Positions 14,090-16,129 of a DNA stretch of 16,129 nucleotides are shown here, piece by piece. Made by a program: the position numbers and the translations under genes. The DNA lies in NCBI GenBank assembly GCA_026122915.1, contig JAGIXO010000033.1:1-16129 (forward strand), written 5' to 3'. How positions within the stretch are numbered: the first letter of the stretch is position 1; each line of letters begins with the position of its first letter. Under the pieces are notes generated by a model. It made no database searches. It saw nothing but the letters and a program-made list of their open reading frames with translations, and had not been told where the DNA came from. Source of the DNA: Candidatus Electronema nielsenii (GTDB lineage Bacteria > Desulfobacterota > Desulfobulbia > Desulfobulbales > Desulfobulbaceae).

Positions 14090-14721
14090 TTCCGTAGGGC
14101 GGTCAGTAGGCGCGGATGGCCAGAAAACGGTAGGCTGCATTTGAGACTATCAACCGTCTGCCAACGATCTGCGTTCCATGTTTGCCGCTCCTCTGCTGCC
14201 AACATCAGGATAACTAAGGTTTCCGGCCTAGCAGTCTGCTCGATGAGAGGTAGAAAAATATCAGGCGCAGCTACGGCCCGGCTGGTGATAAAGGTAAAGG
14301 CTTCTGGCAGGGCTTTGCCGGGTTCAAGTCGCTCTTCGCGTACCGAGACGTTGGTCAGCTTCAGCGTCCGCGCGATATGACGGAGAAAAGCAGTGCGTTT
14401 CTGACGTGGCTCCAGTAGCGTTACGCACAATTCTGGTCTGACCGCAGCCAAAACCAGACCGGGAAAGCCTGCGCCGCTGCCCACATCAAGCAGGTGTGGG
14501 CGTTCACTCTCGTGTCGATCCAGCAACGGCAGCAGGATCAGCGAATCGAGGAAATGCTTTTCCATGATTTCCGCCGCTGAAGTGTCGCGAGCGATCAGAT
14601 TGATCTTCCGATTCCACTTTTGCAGCTCGCTACAGTAAAGCAGGAGCCGTTCTACGGCGTGTTCTTCAAGCCTGATACCAAGCCGATTCACTCCGGTCAA
14701 TAATTGCTTATAGTCGCACAT
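14080..14721 (-). CDS. rsmG: 16S rRNA (guanine-527-N7) methyltransferase
   Basis: 213 residues, within the usual range. RsmG (GidB) uses S-adenosylmethionine to methylate G527 in the 530 loop of 16S rRNA. The SAM-binding motif I is LLDVGSGAGFPGLVLA (77-92). Before it come the family-specific WNRKINLIA (36-44) and EKHFLDSLILLP (54-65). LLEPRQKRTAFLRH (102-115) and ITSRAVA (about 144-150) complete the pattern. It starts 24 bp after hemA on the same strand. The ribosome site is weak, so translational coupling to hemA is likely. The C-terminus ends at a 9-bp tandem duplication. Confidence 0.95.
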   Translation of the reverse strand: MCDYKQLLTGVNRLGIRLEEHAVERLLLYCSELQKWNRKINLIARDTSAAEIMEKHFLDSLILLPLLDRHESERPHLLDVGSGAGFPGLVLAAVRPELCVTLLEPRQKRTAFLRHIARTLKLTNVSVREERLEPGKALPEAFTFITSRAVAAPDIFLPLIEQTARPETLVILMLAAEERQTWNADRWQTVDSLKCSLPFSGHPRLLTALRKQP

Positions 14722-14745
14722 TTAGTATCTGAGAGGTGCAGCTCT

Positions 14746-16059
14746 TCAAGACGCATCGTCGGACTGATCGGGAAGGCTGTTGCTACAGCTTTCCCCACTG
14801 AGGCAGAACAGGCTGCGCACCACAGAAATGCGCTCTTGCCGGTCAACACACTCGTGTTCTGATTTGAGGTATTGCAGGGGATGATAAAGTAGCTTACTAG
14901 CAATCGCCGCTGCCATGCGTTCAATGCTCTGCCGCTCTTTTTCGCCAAGACCGTTGATTCGGGGTAGAGTTTTCTCTAACTGATTACGGCAGATAGATTC
15001 GGCAAGGGTTTGTAGTTCAACGATGGTTGGCGTAACCTCCATCGCCTCTAACCAGCGCATGAATTTGAAGGTTTCCTCCTCAACAATATGCCGCGCCTTG
15101 ACCGCTTCTTTGTCCCTTTGCTCCCGGTTCATCTCAACGACGTTGTTTAAGTCGTCGATGTCGTAGAGATAAACGTTGTCGAGGGTGTTGATTTCTGGAT
15201 CAAGGTCACGGGGTACGGCGATGTCGATCAAGAAGAGCGGACGATTGCGGCGGCGCGGCATGACCGAGGCCACGTCCTGTTTGTGGAGAACAAGACCTGT
15301 TGCGCCAGTGGAACTGATAATGATGTCCGCTTCGGCAAGCTGCTCAACTAATTCATCTAATCCGGCGGCACGGCCTTTGAAGCGGGCAGCCAAATTCATA
15401 GCTCGCTCTAAGGTGCGATTGACCACCACTACCTCGGCAATGCCTTGGCCGACGAGATGCTCGGCAGCTAATTCGGCCATTTCACCTGCGCCAATCAGCA
15501 TCACCCGCTTGCCTTCCAACGAGCCGAAAATCTTTTTGCCCAGCTCCACCGCAGCATAGGAAATTGAGACTGCGCTGGCTCCGATGCGGGTTTCTGTCCG
15601 CACCCGCTTGGCCGCTGAGAACGCCTTGTGCAACAGTCGGTTGAGGATCATGCCAGAGGTTTTCAACTCAGAGGCGTGACGGTAGGCTTCCTTGAGCTGA
15701 CCGAGAATCTGGGCCTCGCCCACAATCATAGAATCTAAGCTGGCTGCAACGGTGAAGAGATGCCGCACCGCCTCGCTGTCCCTGTAGATATAGACGCAGC
15801 TCTCCAACTGCTCCTGGCTGACCCGGCCTGCAAAGAGTAGGTTTAGCACCTCGGCCCGCATCTGTTCTGGCTCCTCGCTGGCAAAGAGAACTTCCACCCG
15901 GTTGCAGGTGGAGAGCAGGTAATATTCTTTCAAGCCGCGCAGCTGGCGGAGCTGGTTGAGTGGTTCTTCGTAGCCGCCCGTCAGGGCCAGCTTTTCACGG
16001 ATTGCTAATGGAGTTTTCTTATGATTCACTCCCAGCAGAATGATGGAATCACGCGCCAT
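14746..16059 (-). CDS. hemA: Glutamyl-tRNA reductase
   Basis: 437 residues, typical for the family. HemA reduces the glutamate on charged tRNA-Glu to glutamate-1-semialdehyde with NADPH, the first committed step of C5-pathway tetrapyrrole synthesis. The N-terminal catalytic domain shows GVNHKKTPLAIREK (10-23) and STCNRVE with the nucleophile Cys52, then VGEAQILGQ (113-121). The NADPH domain carries LIGAGEMAELAAEHL (188-202), VNRT and IDIAVPRDLDP. The C-terminal helical dimerisation region follows. ATG 16059 overlaps the end of the upstream gene by 11 bp and has AAAGGAG (16072-16078) before it. The position after a putative cytochrome c assembly gene fits a joint haem and cytochrome operon. 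Confidence 0.97.
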   Translation of the reverse strand: MARDSIILLGVNHKKTPLAIREKLALTGGYEEPLNQLRQLRGLKEYYLLSTCNRVEVLFASEEPEQMRAEVLNLLFAGRVSQEQLESCVYIYRDSEAVRHLFTVAASLDSMIVGEAQILGQLKEAYRHASELKTSGMILNRLLHKAFSAAKRVRTETRIGASAVSISYAAVELGKKIFGSLEGKRVMLIGAGEMAELAAEHLVGQGIAEVVVVNRTLERAMNLAARFKGRAAGLDELVEQLAEADIIISSTGATGLVLHKQDVASVMPRRRNRPLFLIDIAVPRDLDPEINTLDNVYLYDIDDLNNVVEMNREQRDKEAVKARHIVEEETFKFMRWLEAMEVTPTIVELQTLAESICRNQLEKTLPRINGLGEKERQSIERMAAAIASKLLYHPLQYLKSEHECVDRQERISVVRSLFCLSGESCSNSLPDQSDDAS

Positions 16060-16129
16060 AATCAGCTACTCCTTTCATCAGCAGCAACCAGAACGTCAGC
16101 AGAACAGCGGCAAAGGCCAGCACCGTGAG
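16049..16129 (-). CDS. C-terminal end of a membrane protein, probably CcsA/HemX-type cytochrome c assembly protein
   Basis: Only the last 26 codons are in the window: a hydrophobic helix (LAFAAVLLTFWLLLM) followed by a short tail, ending in TGA inside the first codons of hemA (11-bp overlap). Many Desulfobacterota and Gram-positive genomes place a CcsA/HemX-family cytochrome c assembly gene directly before hemA, and this ending resembles the last helix of such proteins. The identity is inference from position and character; the coding frame itself is well supported by the overlap and the in-frame stop. Confidence 0.55.
   Translation of the reverse strand, partial: LTVLAFAAVLLTFWLLLMKGVADYGA

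Noticed and set aside
1..16129. CRISPR arrays, tRNA/rRNA genes, insertion sequences or prophage attachment sites
   Set aside because: No regularly spaced repeats beyond the twin 17-mers, no RNA gene signatures and no transposase or integrase frame were seen.

Overview
The window looks like a bacterial chromosome segment from Desulfobacterota, probably the Desulfobulbales. This rests on the style of the type IV pilin, the run of cytochrome-c-assembly gene, hemA, rsmG, leuB, asd and plsY, and a two-transmembrane NtrB-like kinase facing a sigma-54 pilin promoter. That placement is inference from protein character, not a search. Apart from the intergenic control region at 1343-1686, almost every base is coding.

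Left part (1-9160). A sensor histidine kinase runs leftward off the window edge. It is divergent from a rightward cluster: a type IV pilin, two tandem paralogous GT-C/TPR membrane proteins of the TMTC type, a VKOR-DsbA fusion and a GT-C (ArnT/PMT-like) glycosyltransferase. The control region between kinase and pilin carries two identical 17-bp elements spaced 20 bp apart, each holding a 6-3-6 palindrome. A textbook -24/-12 (sigma-54) promoter lies about 150-170 bp downstream. The last three genes are translationally coupled by ATGA overlaps. I read the whole as a pilin synthesis and modification cassette: pilin, putative O-glycosylation enzymes, and a disulfide-forming enzyme that could act on the pilin's two cysteines. 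The second TMTC-like gene is interrupted at a T10 homopolymer. Removing one T restores a 692-residue protein of about the same length as its neighbour, so this is a phase-variation switch, a slippage site or a sequencing error. The two TMTC-like genes are clearly AT-richer than the rest.

Right part (9148-16129). All genes are leftward and closely packed: the end of a membrane protein (probably a CcsA-type cytochrome c assembly protein), hemA, rsmG, leuB, a CorA-PRPP-synthetase fusion, asd and plsY. This looks like one long housekeeping operon covering tetrapyrrole entry, rRNA methylation, leucine synthesis, aspartate-family synthesis and phospholipid synthesis. The exception is the 620-residue fusion of a complete CorA-type Mg2+ channel (GMN motif kept) to a divergent PRPP-synthetase-like domain. 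The two gene sets converge and overlap by 13 bp at 9148-9160 with no terminator between them.

The strongest leads are the CorA-Prs fusion, the T10 frameshift in the putative pilin glycosyltransferase, and the pilin-modification cassette with its sigma-54 control region.
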